Of a DNA stretch of 64,000 nt, positions 1 to 11,800 are shown one piece after another. The DNA is taken from contig OX421505.1 in the NCBI GenBank assembly GCA_949126835.1, positions 2,971,587 through 3,035,586 of the forward strand, read 5' to 3'. The stretch is from Anisus vortex (taxonomy: Eukaryota > Mollusca > Gastropoda > Planorbidae). Every line of letters begins with the position of its first letter. Position 1 is the stretch's first letter. A program made the translations under genes and the position numbers. Under the pieces are notes generated by a model. That model did no database searches. It was not told the origin of the DNA and worked only from the letters and a program-made list of their open reading frames with translations.

Positions 1-60
1 ATTGTTCAGGAACTTATTGTGCAGTATTTGCATCAGTTGGTTGAGACTTTTAAATACATT

Positions 61-350
61 TTCTTTTTGTTGACACAATGTCGTAAATTGTCTTTTTGTT
101 TACACAATGTCGTTAATTTCCTTTGTGTTTACACAATGTAGTTAATTTTCTTTTGTTTACACAATGTCGTAAATTTTCTTTTTGTTTACACAATGTCGTT
201 AATTTTCTTTTTGTTTACACAATGTCGTAAATTTTCTTTTTGTTTACACAATGTCGTTAATTTTCTTTTTGTTTACACACTGCGTTAATTTTCTTTTTGT
301 TTACACAATGTCGTTAATTTTCTTTTTGTTTACACAATGTCGTTAATTTA
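61..350. repeat. 29-bp tandem array
   Basis: About ten head-to-tail copies of a 29-bp unit containing GTTTACACAATGTCG followed by a T-rich run. Copies alternate between CGTTAA and CGTAAA variants. No coding potential. Positions 1-60 and 351-627 show only AT-rich sequence. Confidence 0.9.
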
Positions 351-627
351 GCAATAAACATGTAGACTAATATTTTATGATGCATTTTATTTCGTTGGCG
401 AAATCATCCATCATTGATTTAAGTAAGATTTTTAATCTGTTTCAATATATTTTAAAATATCTTCTACTTGGCTATTTTTATAGTATCTGATAATAAAATT
501 GATTGATACATTCATTGCTGCCTGATGTAGGTCTGTTGTTGTTTGTTTATTTCAGAAAAAAATTATTTGGTCTTTTAAACTTTTGGCTTATAAGTGATTT
601 CTTATTATGTAATATAAAAGAAAATAA

Positions 628-822
628 AGAGCCCTTCGGACCAAACTGATCATTGGCTGGTGAAGTAGCGTTCACCGGTTTCTGTGGCAACGGCATACTA
701 GGGGATGTCAGAGCTGGTAGATTTAGTTCCTGGGAAACAAATCCTAGCCTGCACTAGGATTCGAACCTAGAACATTCGGATCGCCAGTCGAACGCGCTTC
801 CACTCGGCCAGCGCGCACCATA
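628..822 (-). mobile_element. tRNA-derived SINE (family C)
   Basis: Read on the minus strand it starts with a tRNA-like head: A-box-like GCTGGCCGAGTGG and B-box GGTTCGAATCC. The body ends in the family hallmark CTAGTATGCCGT, then GGTGAACGCT, then TTTGGTCCGAAGGG. The same body recurs at 9703, 22345, 27088 and 34814. It is Pol III-type and non-autonomous. Confidence 0.85.
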
Positions 823-883
823 TTATGTAATATACTCTTAAATTATCATGATCATGATCTAAGATTGAAAAATGTTTAGACTC

Positions 884-1332
884 TTCTAAAGTTTCAGTTT
901 TATCATTTATGCACTGTAAGTTGGCTCTGTAGTGAATAATGTATTGACTCTAGGGTTTCAGTTTCATCATTTATGCACTGTAAGTTGGCTCTGTAGTGAA
1001 TAATGTATTGACTCTAGGGTTTCAGTTTTATCATCTATGCACTGTAAGTTGGCTCTGTAGAGAACAATGTTTAGACTCTTCTAAAGATTCAGTTTTATCA
1101 TTTATGCACTGTAAGTTGGCTCTGTAGTGAATAATGTTTAGACTCTTCTAAAGTTTCAGTTTCATCATTTATGCACTGTAAGTTGGCTCTGTAGTGAATA
1201 ATGTATTGACTCTAGGGTTTCAGTTTCATCATTTATGCACTGTAAGTTGGCTCTGTAGTGAATAATGTATTGACTCTAGGGTTTCAGTTTTATCATTTAT
1301 GCACTGTAAGTTGGCTCTGTAGTGAATAATAT
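884..1332. repeat. 64-bp tandem array
   Basis: Seven copies of a 64-bp unit containing TTTATGCACTGTAAGTTGGC. Copies differ at a few positions, such as GTATTGACTCTAGG versus GTTTAGACTCTTCT. Non-coding. Confidence 0.9.
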
Positions 1333-1498
1333 CCTGACTAGTGTTTCTGACTTGATTTTAATAATTACATTTAACTTCAATGCGTGCAGCAAACATGCTC
1401 CAGTTTCAATGGCGCTGAATAGCTACATTATATCCCGCCCTGACAGTGAGTCTAGCTATTGGCTAACCTTGGTGTAGAATGACAACAGAAATTTCTTA

Positions 1499-1790
1499 AT
1501 TGCAGGCCCTTAAGAAAACATTATGACAACAATCAAACGGCGCAAACTGACATGGTTTGGTCATGTGTTGCGGCATAATAACCTGCCAAAAACTATCCTC
1601 TAAGGAGGACGTCGGAGGGGCCGTCAGTGGAGATGCTGATCCGACAACATAAAATATTGGACAGGGCTGCAGTTGACTCAACTATTGATAACCGCTCAAG
1701 AGAGGCAAAAGTTGAGAAATTTGACTGCTGAGGTGTTCATTGCCCCCCTCTCCATTTCCGCATCGATTAAAACGGTCAATGATGATGATA
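1499..1790 (+). mobile_element. Truncated LINE-3'-end element with TIR-type right end
   Basis: The plus strand encodes a decayed LINE ORF2 C-terminal motif (KRRKLTWFGHVLRHNNL), with an in-frame stop shortly after. The right end has the AAAACGGTCAA / GATGATGATGA signature. Two longer relatives at 36219-36551 and 52031-52361 have matching inverted ends. Here the left end is missing or diverged. Confidence 0.65.
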
Positions 1791-1817
1791 GCTGACTTGA
1801 ATTTTGATTTAAACCCA

Positions 1818-2010
1818 CACCACATTGATATTTAATTGTGATGAAACAGGCCTACAACTTCAGCACAGACCAAGTAAAGTTCTGGCAGAAAAAAATGTAG
1901 GAGGTTTCTCTGCATGGGCAACCGGATTTATTGACGATATCACAATACATGCTACCATCACAAGTCTGCTGGAACAGCTATGTCCTAAAGATCGTTGTGA
2001 ATGGTGAAAC
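1818..2010 (+). pseudogene. pogo/jerky-type DDE transposase fragment
   Basis: A 60-codon open stretch contains IFNCDETGLQL followed by a Lys/Ala-rich segment (PSKVLAEKN). This resembles the first catalytic Asp region of pogo/Tigger/jerky DDE_1 transposases (N-x-DETG). No DNA-binding domain and no later catalytic Asp can be followed around it, so it is a relic. The assignment rests on the DETG motif alone. Confidence 0.5.
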
Positions 2011-2589
2011 ATTACTGAATGTCAGTGCTTTTAAACAGATGGAACAGTGTAGAGTGTTAACTCACTAGGAGTCTGGATGCGGGGAAGAAGGATTGGGAGT
2101 GCAAAGGTTGAAACAAATGTGCTTCTACAATACTGCAGCACAGAATGTCACCAACTGCTTCTTCTAAGGTCACACATATATAAATGTTGTAAGGCAAAAA
2201 TACATGTTTAACACAATAAAATATCACACTGAATCATTTGAAAAACACAGTTGCAGATTTAAAACAAAATCTTCTAATTGTATTGTTGTTACTGGTTACT
2301 ACCTTGAATCCAGGAAAAGCCAGGTCTAATTACATCAGCTAGAGATACACGCAGTTATTACAATAAGAGATGTATTAAAAAAAAATACAAGCCTTTCAAT
2401 ACCACGTGACTTGTTTGCGAAAAAACAACCTCAATCTATATTGCATTAGAAAATAAAGAAATATAGGACACATATACTTTAAAAATAAAACAAAAAAAAA
2501 AACAACGAGAACAAATCAGAAAAGAGATGCAAGGCTCATTACTGGTATCAAATTCAAATATTCATACCAACAAGTACATGACCATTAGT

Positions 2590-2860
2590 TAAATCACTAA
2601 ATCTAAAATCATATGTGTATTTAATATTCCATGTTTTTCCCTGGCGGCATTCAGACAATAAAACCGATACGTGGACATAATTTAAAACATTAATTAAAAT
2701 AAATAATAGACTAAAACTACTGATAACGTAGTACGCATAAAGAATATATAGTCTGTAATATATAGGATAACGTAACATTAATTTGTATATACTCGAAGAC
2801 TGCATCAAAGCTTTCCATTCTCTGCATGTAGTTATTTCTAGCAATAAATGTCTATAATCT
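2590..2860 (+). mobile_element. LINE family A relic (ORF2 C-terminus)
   Basis: The plus strand reads as a decayed LINE C-terminus. It opens with a segment like NxLVKSLNL, continues with MFFPGGIQ (the FFP-x-x-IR motif seen at 3800 in the better-kept copy) and ends with a NLKHLLK-like stretch. An antisense open frame here is a shadow. Regions 2010-2590 and 2860-3069 show nothing else. Confidence 0.45.
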
Positions 2861-3069
2861 GTGTCTCCTAGAACATGTCCTCATACCACTGGTTAATATG
2901 TGAGCAATATGTGTATTAGATTCCAATTCATTTTCCGAGAATGTAGTATTAAAAAGTGTTATGTCACACTAATAATGTTTCTTGTTAATTGAAATATCCA
3001 GCTTTAAAAGACAAGCTGTTATATTTAGTCTGAGATCTCGTTCCACTAGTAATTAGATTGTATATATAT

Positions 3070-3691
3070 TGTTATGGTCCTCTATAATGACTATTATTAC
3101 GACTCGTTAAATCGGATTCAATGAATATAGTTGTATCTTTATTAGAAGTCTCTAGATTCTGCTAATCTGTAGCCCAAGCTAGGGGTTCCTTGACTGACAG
3201 GTCTATGCAGCAATGTAGTTATATTCGTGATAATTATCTTCAACACCTTTCTCAACAATGATAGATCAAACAACTCCAGTTGTTGAATAAACAATTTTAT
3301 TTAAATTGTAGACTCAATATAAACGATCAATAAATGCATCAACTGATGGTAACATAAGTATTTCAAAATAAATGGCATATTATATACAAATCCATTTAGC
3401 GACTTCACTCTACAAACTTTCGAACTGAACTAACTTTAAGGAGGTGGGGACTTTACAAAGAAAACTATCATCGAAGATTCTACAGGGTCTTAATACGCAT
3501 TTTAACTTCTTTCTATATAATTACTACGATCCAGAATTATCCTCCAATTTCCACGGGGTTGGACGAATTATTTTATTTAAACTGCCCTCAGGGCACAAAG
3601 GTCAAACCTTGGTCGCCTTGGACTCTGATACGCACTTGTTAAGAGGTCAATGCCTTACTACGTCTTTCATTTATGACCGATATTCGTAAAA
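3070..3691 (-). mobile_element. Solo LTR of a Gypsy-like retrotransposon
   Basis: About 620 bp matching, in reverse complement, the LTR at 62279-62903 over its whole length. On the minus strand it begins near TTACGAATATCGG and ends GGACCATAACA, giving TGTTA...TAACA-type ends with one mutated base at the start. Shared internal blocks include the sequence around the AATAAA at the centre and CCTAGCTTGGGCTACAGATT. It lies between short AT repeats that obscure the target duplication. An 81-codon open frame inside it is not a gene. Confidence 0.85.
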
Positions 3692-3760
3692 ATATATATA
3701 TATATTTTTAATAATGCAATGTTAAAAATCAGTCATCACATACGTAGGCCTATGTTGTGA

Positions 3761-4012
3761 TCAAAGGCATTTACAAATTCTTGTGTCAACCCTTTCTGCT
3801 ACATGTAAGTACTCCTTCTTCCCGAGTGGCATTCGGGCATGTAATGGGTTGCTTGAACAGACCAGGAAAATTAATAACTTAACAACATTTGAAACGTTAA
3901 TAAAAATGCAAGAGTAGTATCGGACCACGGATGAGCTTAGGACGCAATGAGTTGGAGAGTCCGTAATATATAAGATAAGATACAAATTGGGTACTACTGG
4001 AGACATGACTAA
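3761..4012 (+). mobile_element. LINE family A 3' end
   Basis: A 5'-truncated LINE tail. The plus frame reads FFPSGIRACNGLLEQTRK then NNLTTFETLIKMQE, the usual C-terminal block of this ORF2. It is followed by the 3' UTR signature GGACGCAAT and the AGATAAGATA tail. At least ten other copies of this tail are scattered through the window on both strands. Confidence 0.75.
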
Positions 4013-4019
4013 CACACAT

Positions 4020-4437
4020 TTTATTAGAGGTGCCCTGTCGAAGATAAGTTTGGGTGCTTTATCAATTGACTGTTCAACATAAAATCAATATCGAATTCTT
4101 GTAATTCTGTCTGGAATTCTAATTTCCACGTAACTGTCTGAAATACTAGGGCAGCTTAAGTACTAACATAATAGAGTATAAAAGGTTTTATTATCTGGGA
4201 TTGTAAGTTCCACGTAACTGTCTTCCTGTTCTATTTTAACCTGGTGTGGATTGGGGGAGGGTAGGGGCAGAATATTCCTTTAGTCTCTAGTTTTAGCTGA
4301 TACTCTTTTATGGCGTCATAAATTTCATCGGTTATTTAGCATACTCTTGCTTTAAAATTATGTTAGTGTTCCGATAGATTTTTCTTTTCATAATTGCACA
4401 TGATAAAACAAGTTTAATTATTCATTGGCATTCTTCC
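4020..4437. other. Intergenic, no gene seen
   Basis: AT-rich. A short imperfect direct repeat, TTCCACGTAACTGTCT, occurs near 4120 and 4205. Nothing else is supported. Confidence 0.5.
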
Positions 4438-4860
4438 GTCTCGCGAGACGATGGTGCATCACCGTGGGTTGTGGTTGCATTTTCTCGTGTAGCTGAACAG
4501 ACCTATTCATAAATGGCAGTCTTTATCGCAGATATTGCAAACATGTTCTGTGCTTTCCATTTTCTTCGCTTTTCTCCTAGCTCTTTTTTCTAAGGTCGCA
4601 TGCATCCTGCGCCCCTCTGCTATTTTTGCCCCCTCCATGACAGCAGTGATCCAGGGGGATCGATCCCCTGCTTTCCACTTTCAGTCATTTGAGTTTATGC
4701 TGGCTACTCTCATGTTCCTCTGGCAAACATCTTTGTATCGGAGGCGTGGTCGACCTTTTTTTTTTCCAGATGCCCAGGACCTTAGGAATCCGGCCTGACT
4801 TTATACATTTTACATGTTCGAGCCATCTGAGGCGTCTTACGCTAAGGATCGAGCATATGC
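4438..4860 (-). mobile_element. LINE family D 3' fragment
   Basis: On the minus strand it reads GRPRLRYKDVCQRN, then, after frame breaks, the C-terminal Cys/His block CNICDKDCH and a GLFSYTRKCN-like end. This is the same C-terminal architecture (zinc-knuckle-like, then GLFSH) as the longer copy at 40190-41480. Several stops make it a relic. Confidence 0.7.
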
Positions 4861-5227
4861 TTGTTCATGCTATTTAATGCAAAAATGCGTCGGAGGCACC
4901 TCAAATGGAAGCTATTCAGCTTTAGCTAATGGATCTTGCATGTGGTCCAAGTTTCCCTTACACCTAAATAAACTGTTTTGACTTATACATGACCAAAACT
5001 ATTATTCATGTTGTCGTTTTGCCAGTTTTAAGTGGCAGTTCGATACGGCTAATTAAAATGAAATGAAATAGTCAATATTTTTTTTTTTAAATGACTTATT
5101 TTTTTTGGCACCCAATCACTCGTAAACCTGGCCACGCCACTGCCAGCTTCCTACCACACGGCCCGCCTATTGAAGTGTGTCCCCTACAGGGTTGATAACA
5201 TCGATCATGTATTACTTATGCAATGAT

Positions 5228-5397
5228 GTGAAGACGGCTGGTCCAGCGGTTAGATCACCGGACTGTCAACCAACCGACAGGTCGCGGGTTCTATCCCTGC
5301 CACCGACGGATCTCTATCGCCCTGCAGGAGTTTTGGGCCTAGTGGACGTAATAATCTTCTATCTAGAAGGAACGTCTGTAAACTTATAAGATAAGAT
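5228..5397 (+). mobile_element. tRNA-derived SINE (family A)
   Basis: The head GGCTGGTCCAGCGGTTAG and the B-box-like GGTTCTATCCC form a Pol III promoter. The body has CCACCGACGGATCTCT and GCAGGAGTTTTGGGCC. The tail, TAATAATCTTCTATCTAGAA followed by TAAGATAAGAT, is shared with the 3' end of LINE family A. Other copies are at 37140 (minus), 51385 and 56331. Confidence 0.85.
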
Positions 5398-5507
5398 GTC
5401 AAGCACATCAAAGCTTGTGTCAGCTAAAGCTAAACCTTTCGGACTAAATAGTACAGACATTTGGCCAGTCGTTTTCGTTTTTTTTTGCGTATTAATACAT
5501 TCTTTAG

Positions 5508-5580
5508 TATGCCGTGGCCACATATAATGGTGAACGCCGGCCTTATGAATCAATTTGGTCCGAAGTGATTCTTTACTTTT
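5508..5580 (+). mobile_element. SINE family C tail fragment
   Basis: It carries TAGTATGCCGTGGCCACA, GGTGAACGCCGG and AATTTGGTCCGAAG, the 3' half of the family C body, with no tRNA-like head. An inverted scrap of the same tail lies near 5436-5470. Confidence 0.65.
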
Positions 5581-5874
5581 TTACTACTTTTACATTCTTT
5601 AGAAGGGAAGGCAACCTGTGATTAAAACAATACATTTTTGTGATGCAGTTTTTCGAAAGGATCTATTTGCCGCAAAGTCCGTTTATGTGCTGCCATTTTG
5701 CCACCAGGCGTTTCGATGCTAATAAATAAAATAAAATTGTCCCACTAAAAAGTCCAAACAATAAAATCTACAATGGCCTTAAACATGATGCTAGAACATT
5801 TAACGAATATTGAGCATCATCAGTTTCAGTCCCAGGTGAAAAGTCATCTCAAAATAATGAAATAATAATAACGA

Positions 5875-6010
5875 CCAGATTTTTACCATTAAATGTCTGC
5901 TTGAGAAAAGCTATGAATATAATATACCAGTACATCAGCTCTACATAAACTACAAAAAGGCTTATGATAGTATTAATAGAAAATATTTTTATTTATTAGA
6001 TTATTCAGAT
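5875..6010 (+). pseudogene. LINE reverse transcriptase fragment (domain A)
   Basis: The plus frame reads a Leu-Glu-Lys-Ser-Tyr-Glu-Tyr-Asn stretch, then HQLYINYKKAYDSI, matching the conserved F-x-D-x-x-K-A-Y/F-D-S catalytic block of non-LTR reverse transcriptases. The expected first Asp is Asn here (YINYKKAYD). The open frame ends within about 40 residues. The rest of 5581-6356 shows no other feature. Confidence 0.5.
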
Positions 6011-6356
6011 TTTTTTCAAGAACTTGACAAGTATAACGCTTCCTGCCTCGTGATTTCCAAATTAGAAAATAATTAATTACTTTTGTTACACCTTCTAAAA
6101 TATAAGATACGATTACTTTATTTATCCAAATAAATGGAAATTTGACTTTATTACATAAATTCCGTCTTTCAGCATATCGGTACTTAAAACATTTTTAAAG
6201 AACCATTTGTACTCAAACAAAATAGACATTCGCGCACATTATCATACCATTTATCATACAAGAAAAAAGTATCATTTCGGAGTAGGCTATTGTATTTTCT
6301 GGCTGACTGTTTATTCTTTTGAAATATTCTCACTGATATTGGGAACTGTTCTATTG

Positions 6357-6632
6357 GAATGGTAATGGTAATGGTAATGGTAATTTATATAGCGCTTCTA
6401 TCCATGCTATATTAGCATGCTCAGTGCGCTCTAGAAGACTATTAATCTGTGAGAGGTTTCACTGCTGCCGGTTAAGCGCATGCGATAACAACTTAATATT
6501 AACGTCATCTAGTCCCAAAACTCCTGTAGGGCGACAGGGATCTGCCGGTGGCGGGGCTCGAACCCGCGACGTGTCAAGTGGTTTTTTGGTTGACAGTCTG
6601 GTGAGCTAACCGCTAGGCCAGCCGGTTTCACA
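6357..6632 (-). mobile_element. tRNA-derived SINE (family B)
   Basis: On the minus strand the head is GGCTGGCCTAGCGGTTAGC with a B box GGTTCGAGCCC. The body resembles family A up to GGAGTTTTGGG, then changes to a different 3' end, AGCGCTATATAAATTACC, with a short ATTACC repeat. That 3' end resembles the tail of the ATT-ending LINEs at 16175 and 54130. Confidence 0.8.
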
Positions 6633-6639
6633 AATGTAT

Positions 6640-7985
6640 GGTTTACTATACTAAACTTAATTGTATTAATGAGAAGACTCCATAAAAATGTTGTTTAATG
6701 AAACCATGAAATGAGAATAATATGCCCATTAAAAAAACAAAAGTGAATAATATAAACTGAGTTATTAAATTAATAAATTGTGAACTATCATCAATAATCT
6801 ATATATTTAACGTGAGTTTATAAATATATATATACGGATAGGGACAAAAGTTAAATATATAAATTGGACATGCCCTCCAAAACATTTTTTTTGTAAATCA
6901 ACTCTAAAGACTAATAGGTTATATTTTTTTATATTATAAACTTACAGCTATTTACGGTAAGGATGTAAAGTAGAGCGCCATTTACAAAATATTCAGAGTG
7001 ATGTCCCCTTACAAAGAATTTCAAATTACTGAGAAATATTATTATTATGATTTATTTTTAAATTGTTTGCTATTGTTTTGTTTTTTATAGTATTATTGTT
7101 GCTATAAAACTATTAATAAAAAGTTAACTCAGCACAACTGTTCGCTACGTTTAAATAACAGAAGCTTGACAGCAACAATTCTGTTACATGGGCCAGGGCG
7201 ACCGGACAAAAGAAACAAGAATAAATAGTAAATACCAAACGAAACGTTCTCAGTACAGTTTTTATTGTAATATTGATTGTTTTTATTCTATTTACAAATA
7301 TATTGTGGTCATTGGTTTCTTCGTCATTTTGATGGGGTAACTATTAGTATAAAATAATTTGCTTCATTAGCGCTAAAATGTTAATCGCCAAAACAGCGGT
7401 GCCGAAAGGCCCTTAGCGTTCAAATGTTAAACGCCAAAATGGCGGCGCCTAAAGGGCCTTAGTCCGAAAACGTTGGCGCCATTCTTCTTTGGATCATAAG
7501 GGCCAACCCCTTCAAACAAACATTAATTCACTACGAAACAAAGTTTTCCCAGCGTCAGCTTGCAAAGCCCGTTCTTAGGCGTTTAAACATCAGAACATCA
7601 AAAGGACGTGTACATCGAAATTATGCGCCGAACACTTATGCAACATTGTTTGTTATTGGGCCGTAAAAAGAATTTATAAACAACAAGAGGGACCACGCAT
7701 CCATAAACTTGTTTTGCAAAATCAATAAAAATTCAGTGGGGGGCACATTTGCAAGACTTTCGTAGGTCCTTGTTGTGGGCCGCGGGATGCATTTGTTCAC
7801 ACACCTGTGCTAAGCAATAGTCTGAATTTGGCAAACAATACCTTTGGTCAGACAGAGTGGTACAATTGTCATATCTAAAGTAAATGGTCAGCCTTTTTCT
7901 GCAGCAAATTGCACAAATTGCAAATTGCACTGACACCGATTTGTAGTATTCGGTTCATGTGTTGCTATAACCAGTTATTACTGGC
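6640..7985. other. AT-rich intergenic with a short GC-rich direct repeat
   Basis: No gene is supported. At about 7374-7465 a roughly 44-bp unit (AAATGTTAAACGCCAAAATG ... GGCCTTAG) is present twice. A Cys-rich minus-strand open frame at 7733-7936 is discussed under rejected items. Confidence 0.45.
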
Positions 7986-7989
7986 AAAT

Positions 7990-8520
7990 TTACACAACTG
8001 ACAAGAGTAGAACTAACACCAATAGTTAAATCACTAAACCTAGAAACACAAAATGACAGAAGGGCAAAGAGTAAAGTTGTAATAATGCATAACGCATTTA
8101 ATTCTAACTTAGAAATAATGCACAGAAACTAAAAATTACAATACTCAGACAAACATATGGACAAAGAAATATTATAATCCCATCACTGTTCCTTTTGTGC
8201 TGGCTTTCAAATCTTGACTGAAGGGCTGGACTAAATACCTAAAGTGAAACTCTGTCTTATGTTTGTAATCCTTTATTGTGAAGTTTTACATATTGTATAT
8301 GTAGTTAAATTGTGGATTCTTTCCACGGTTCTAACGGCGTCTCCACAATAATATGAAGAAAAAAAAAGAACTATATCTTCCCGAGTGGCATATGATGGGT
8401 TGCCAGAACAAACCAGAAAAAAAAAAAGTAAATTAACATCATTTAAAACACTAGCCTCAAACCATGGATAAGCGTAGTGTGCAGAAAGAGTATATGTATA
8501 ATCTAAGATCAAGATAAGAC
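7990..8520 (+). mobile_element. LINE family A, 5'-truncated copy
   Basis: Decayed ORF2 C-terminus: a NSLVKSLNL-like segment near 8010, the FFPSGI-type block with the frame lost near 8380, then the 3' UTR and an AGATCAAGATAAG tail at 8505-8520. The parallel copy at 36575-36920 keeps the same order of blocks. Confidence 0.6.
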
Positions 8521-8831
8521 CCCTATTTTAGTTGAACTAATACGTCATCTGGTACGTACATGGGACAGTTTATTCATTTCTCCTACATTACCCAAAGTTT
8601 CACCACAAGTTTGAATTTCGCTCACCATATGAGGTCTTTGGCATTCTCAGTGTGACTGTGTTGACATGTGCGACTGTTAATGAGAGACACGGGACAACGC
8701 GTTTTAAGGATTATACTTAACCACTTCACTAACTTACTGTATCAGTGCATTGCCCTCTACTGGCAGATTAACTTTACTCGCTGGTAATTCCTTTCTGACG
8801 GATTGTGGCAAATTAGAAGAAAGGACTAAAC
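8521..8831 (+). promoter_or_regulatory. Presumed FDFT1 promoter and 5' UTR
   Basis: The roughly 310 bp between a LINE tail and the FDFT1 start codon. The ATG lies in a good Kozak context (AAACATGG: A at -3, G at +4). An E-box-like CATATG is at about 8625. No clear TATA box at a sensible distance and no convincing sterol-response element was found. This is a positional inference. Confidence 0.4.
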
Positions 8832-11800
8832 ATGGAACTGCTGAAATCCTTATGTCATCCAGAGGAAGTAATGGCTATGCTCAAATGGAAACTTTGGGGC
8901 AGTGAAAAGGGGATGTCCGAAAGTGACTTTGTGAGTATAACATTTGTGAGTATAACATTTGTGAGTATAACATTTGTGAGTATAACATTTGTGAGTATAA
9001 CATTTGTGAGTAGAACATTTGTGAGTAGAACATTTGTGTGTAGAACATTTGTGAGTAGAACATTTGTGAGTAGAACATTTGTGAGTAGACCATTTGTGAG
9101 GAGAACATTTGTGAGTAGAAATTTTGTGAGTAGAACATTTGTGAGTAGAACATTTGTGAGTAGAACATTTGCGAGTAGAACATGTGTGAGTGGAACATTT
9201 GTTAGTATAACATTTCTGAGTAGAACATTTGTGAGTAGAACATTTGTGAGTAGAACATTTGTGAGTAGAACATTTGTGAGTAGAACATTTGTGAGTAGAC
9301 CATTTGTGAGGAGAACATTTGTGAGGAAAACATTTGTGAGTAGAACATTTGTGAGTAGAACATTTATGAGTAGAACATTTGTGAGTTGAAATTTTATGTG
9401 TAGATTATTTGTGAGTAGAACATTTGTGAGTAGAACATTTGCGAGTAGAACATTTGTGAGTAGAACATTTGTGAGTAGAACATATGTGAGTAGAACATTT
9501 GTGAGTAGAACATTTTTGAGTAGAACATTTGTGAGTAGAACATATTATGTGAGTAGAACATTTGTGAGCAGAACATTTGTGAGTAGAACATTTGTGAGTA
9601 GAACATTTTTGAGTAGAACATTTGTGAGTAGAACATTTGTTAGTAGAACATTTGTGAGTAGAACATTTGTGAGTAGAACATTTGCGAACATACAACATCT
9701 ATGGGTCACGCTGGCCGAGCGGCAGTGCGTTCGACTGGCGATCCGAAGGTTCTGGGTTCGAATCCTGGTGCAGGTTAGATGATTTTTATCCCGGGATGCG
9801 AGGGTGTCCCTGAGTCTAACCAGTTATGATGGATACTAGTTGGAGTAAAGTAAAGGCAGCTGGGCAATATGCTAACCACACATCACCTAGTATGCCGTGT
9901 ACACAGAAACTTCAACAGCCCTATGGTCAGTTTGGTCCAAAGGGTACTTTACTATTACATCTAGTAGAAATGTATTATTTACCAATGTAACAGAAACACA
10001 TTTTCATATATTTATTATAATTTGTAAATATCAAATGCAAGAGAAAATTTAGGAAAACCAGTAACCTAACATCATTTAAAGCACTTATGAACTCCAAGAA
10101 TTGACCCCTACCACGGATAATCGTAGGACGCAATAATCTTCTTTATTCTTTACTTTTGTAATAGATAAGATAAGAAAAAGCTCCATAGAACTCAACAATG
10201 TAATAAATAACTTTTTTAAAATTGTAAAAGTGTTGCAAATCAAGTCTGGGTTAAATAAAAATAACAGTAAGAAACAAATTTTGAAACTAGGTTAAAAATA
10301 TTTTTTTCTACTTTCAATGTGTTTAGTAATTTAATTTAGATTTTTTTATAATTGCACAAGTTAAATTGCCCGGTGTATAAAAAAGGCCTGTATACGCTAC
10401 ATATAAAAAATGTATAAACTAGAATGAACAAAAAGCTATAAATCTAATAAGTTTACAAAAGTATTATTTTTTACTGTAGACTTTTAGGAAAGCAATTTAA
10501 AATAAATAATTTGATCAGGTTAAAAAATAGGCTAGTCATCTTACTAAAAAAAATCTAAATTGCACAGTGTTGCGCGTAGATTAACAATGTATTTTTTTTA
10601 AAGTCACATTAATTGAAAAAAAAAATAGTAGAAACGAAAAGTAAAGCCTAACCGGATAATAGAACCTGGGTCGCTCGCCAGGCAGTCCGATACGTTTTCC
10701 ACTTACCTAGCGAAGACACATGTCCGACGTGAGATCAATAGAGTATAATTTGAGACAATCAGTTCGCGTCTCTTTGAATGAACTTATATAATTGGTTGAA
10801 CACACACATAGTCTACTTTATATTTGTAGATATATGTTTGATATAATTTGTTCTATGATTTTTTTTACCCTCTCTGTCTTGATAGAGTGGCATGAGCCCT
10901 TCATTGAGGACGTGCTATGATCTGTTGAATAAAACCAGTAAGGGTTTCGCAGGAGTTATACAGACTTTGGATAGTAAGCTCAGGTACATATTACACTAAA
11001 CAAAAACAAAAACAACCCAAAGAGCGATGCCCGCTTCAAACTGTACCGCCAATTTCAAAACATAATTTTCAGACTAATGACTGGTGATAACAGGCTGAAG
11101 CAACATATGTTCCGCAATACTTTGAATTGGAAGCACGCGGAACAGCACCCGAAAATGCGGAACGTGTCCTTCCTGCCTTACCCCCCCCCCCCACTGTACC
11201 AATCTACCTGGTTAGCTATATGACCTTTAGGGCGCTACCTTCAATGGTAAACTGTACGGTGGTCTGGGTCAACTGACAGCCACGACGCAGTTTATTACAA
11301 CTATTGGACTTATCTGAATCCACCATATCATAACTTTTGAGATAGAAGAAGAAAAAACACTTAGTTTCGGAATTTCTGATCGCGCCCTGTCACTCTAGTC
11401 TTCCGGTTTAGTAATTGGCTGTGATTTTCTCAATGGAAAATTAAGATTTAAATTGTATGTTGTATACAGCGGAAGTCTTTAAGGAAATTTAGGAGTCATT
11501 AAAGACAATGTTATTGGCTGTGTTATTGTTATTGTCCTAAACCGGTTTTCGGTTCTATAAAGCCGGTTTAAAACCGGATTACGGTTACCTGTTAATTGTA
11601 ACTGTAACTAAACAATTGGTTTGATGTTGTTTTTATCGCAAGCCAAAGTTGGTATTTGGAAATACAGGAACAACAATATCTAAGACTAAATAGTGTTAGC
11701 AAGGCATTTCAGGAATTGTTTTGTGTGAATCCAACATTATTTATTAAAAAAATATTTCCATTAGAACCAATAAAAAAGGGTATTTTATTTGAAGTAATGG

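Noticed and set aside
7733..7936. Minus-strand Cys-rich 67-codon frame as a small secreted protein
   Set aside because: No signal peptide at its start, no splice support, and a cysteine spacing unlike the ICK genes. It may be part of an unrecognised repeat.
8832..9389. A stand-alone 185-residue repeat protein (VSRTF repeats)
   Set aside because: The first 33 codons are FDFT1 exon 1 and the remainder is intronic minisatellite beginning at the donor. It is treated as exon 1 plus repeat rather than a separate gene.
9703..9790. Functional tRNA gene
   Set aside because: It has A- and B-box-like sequences, but the acceptor stem is not closed and the head is fused to a SINE body repeated many times in the window.
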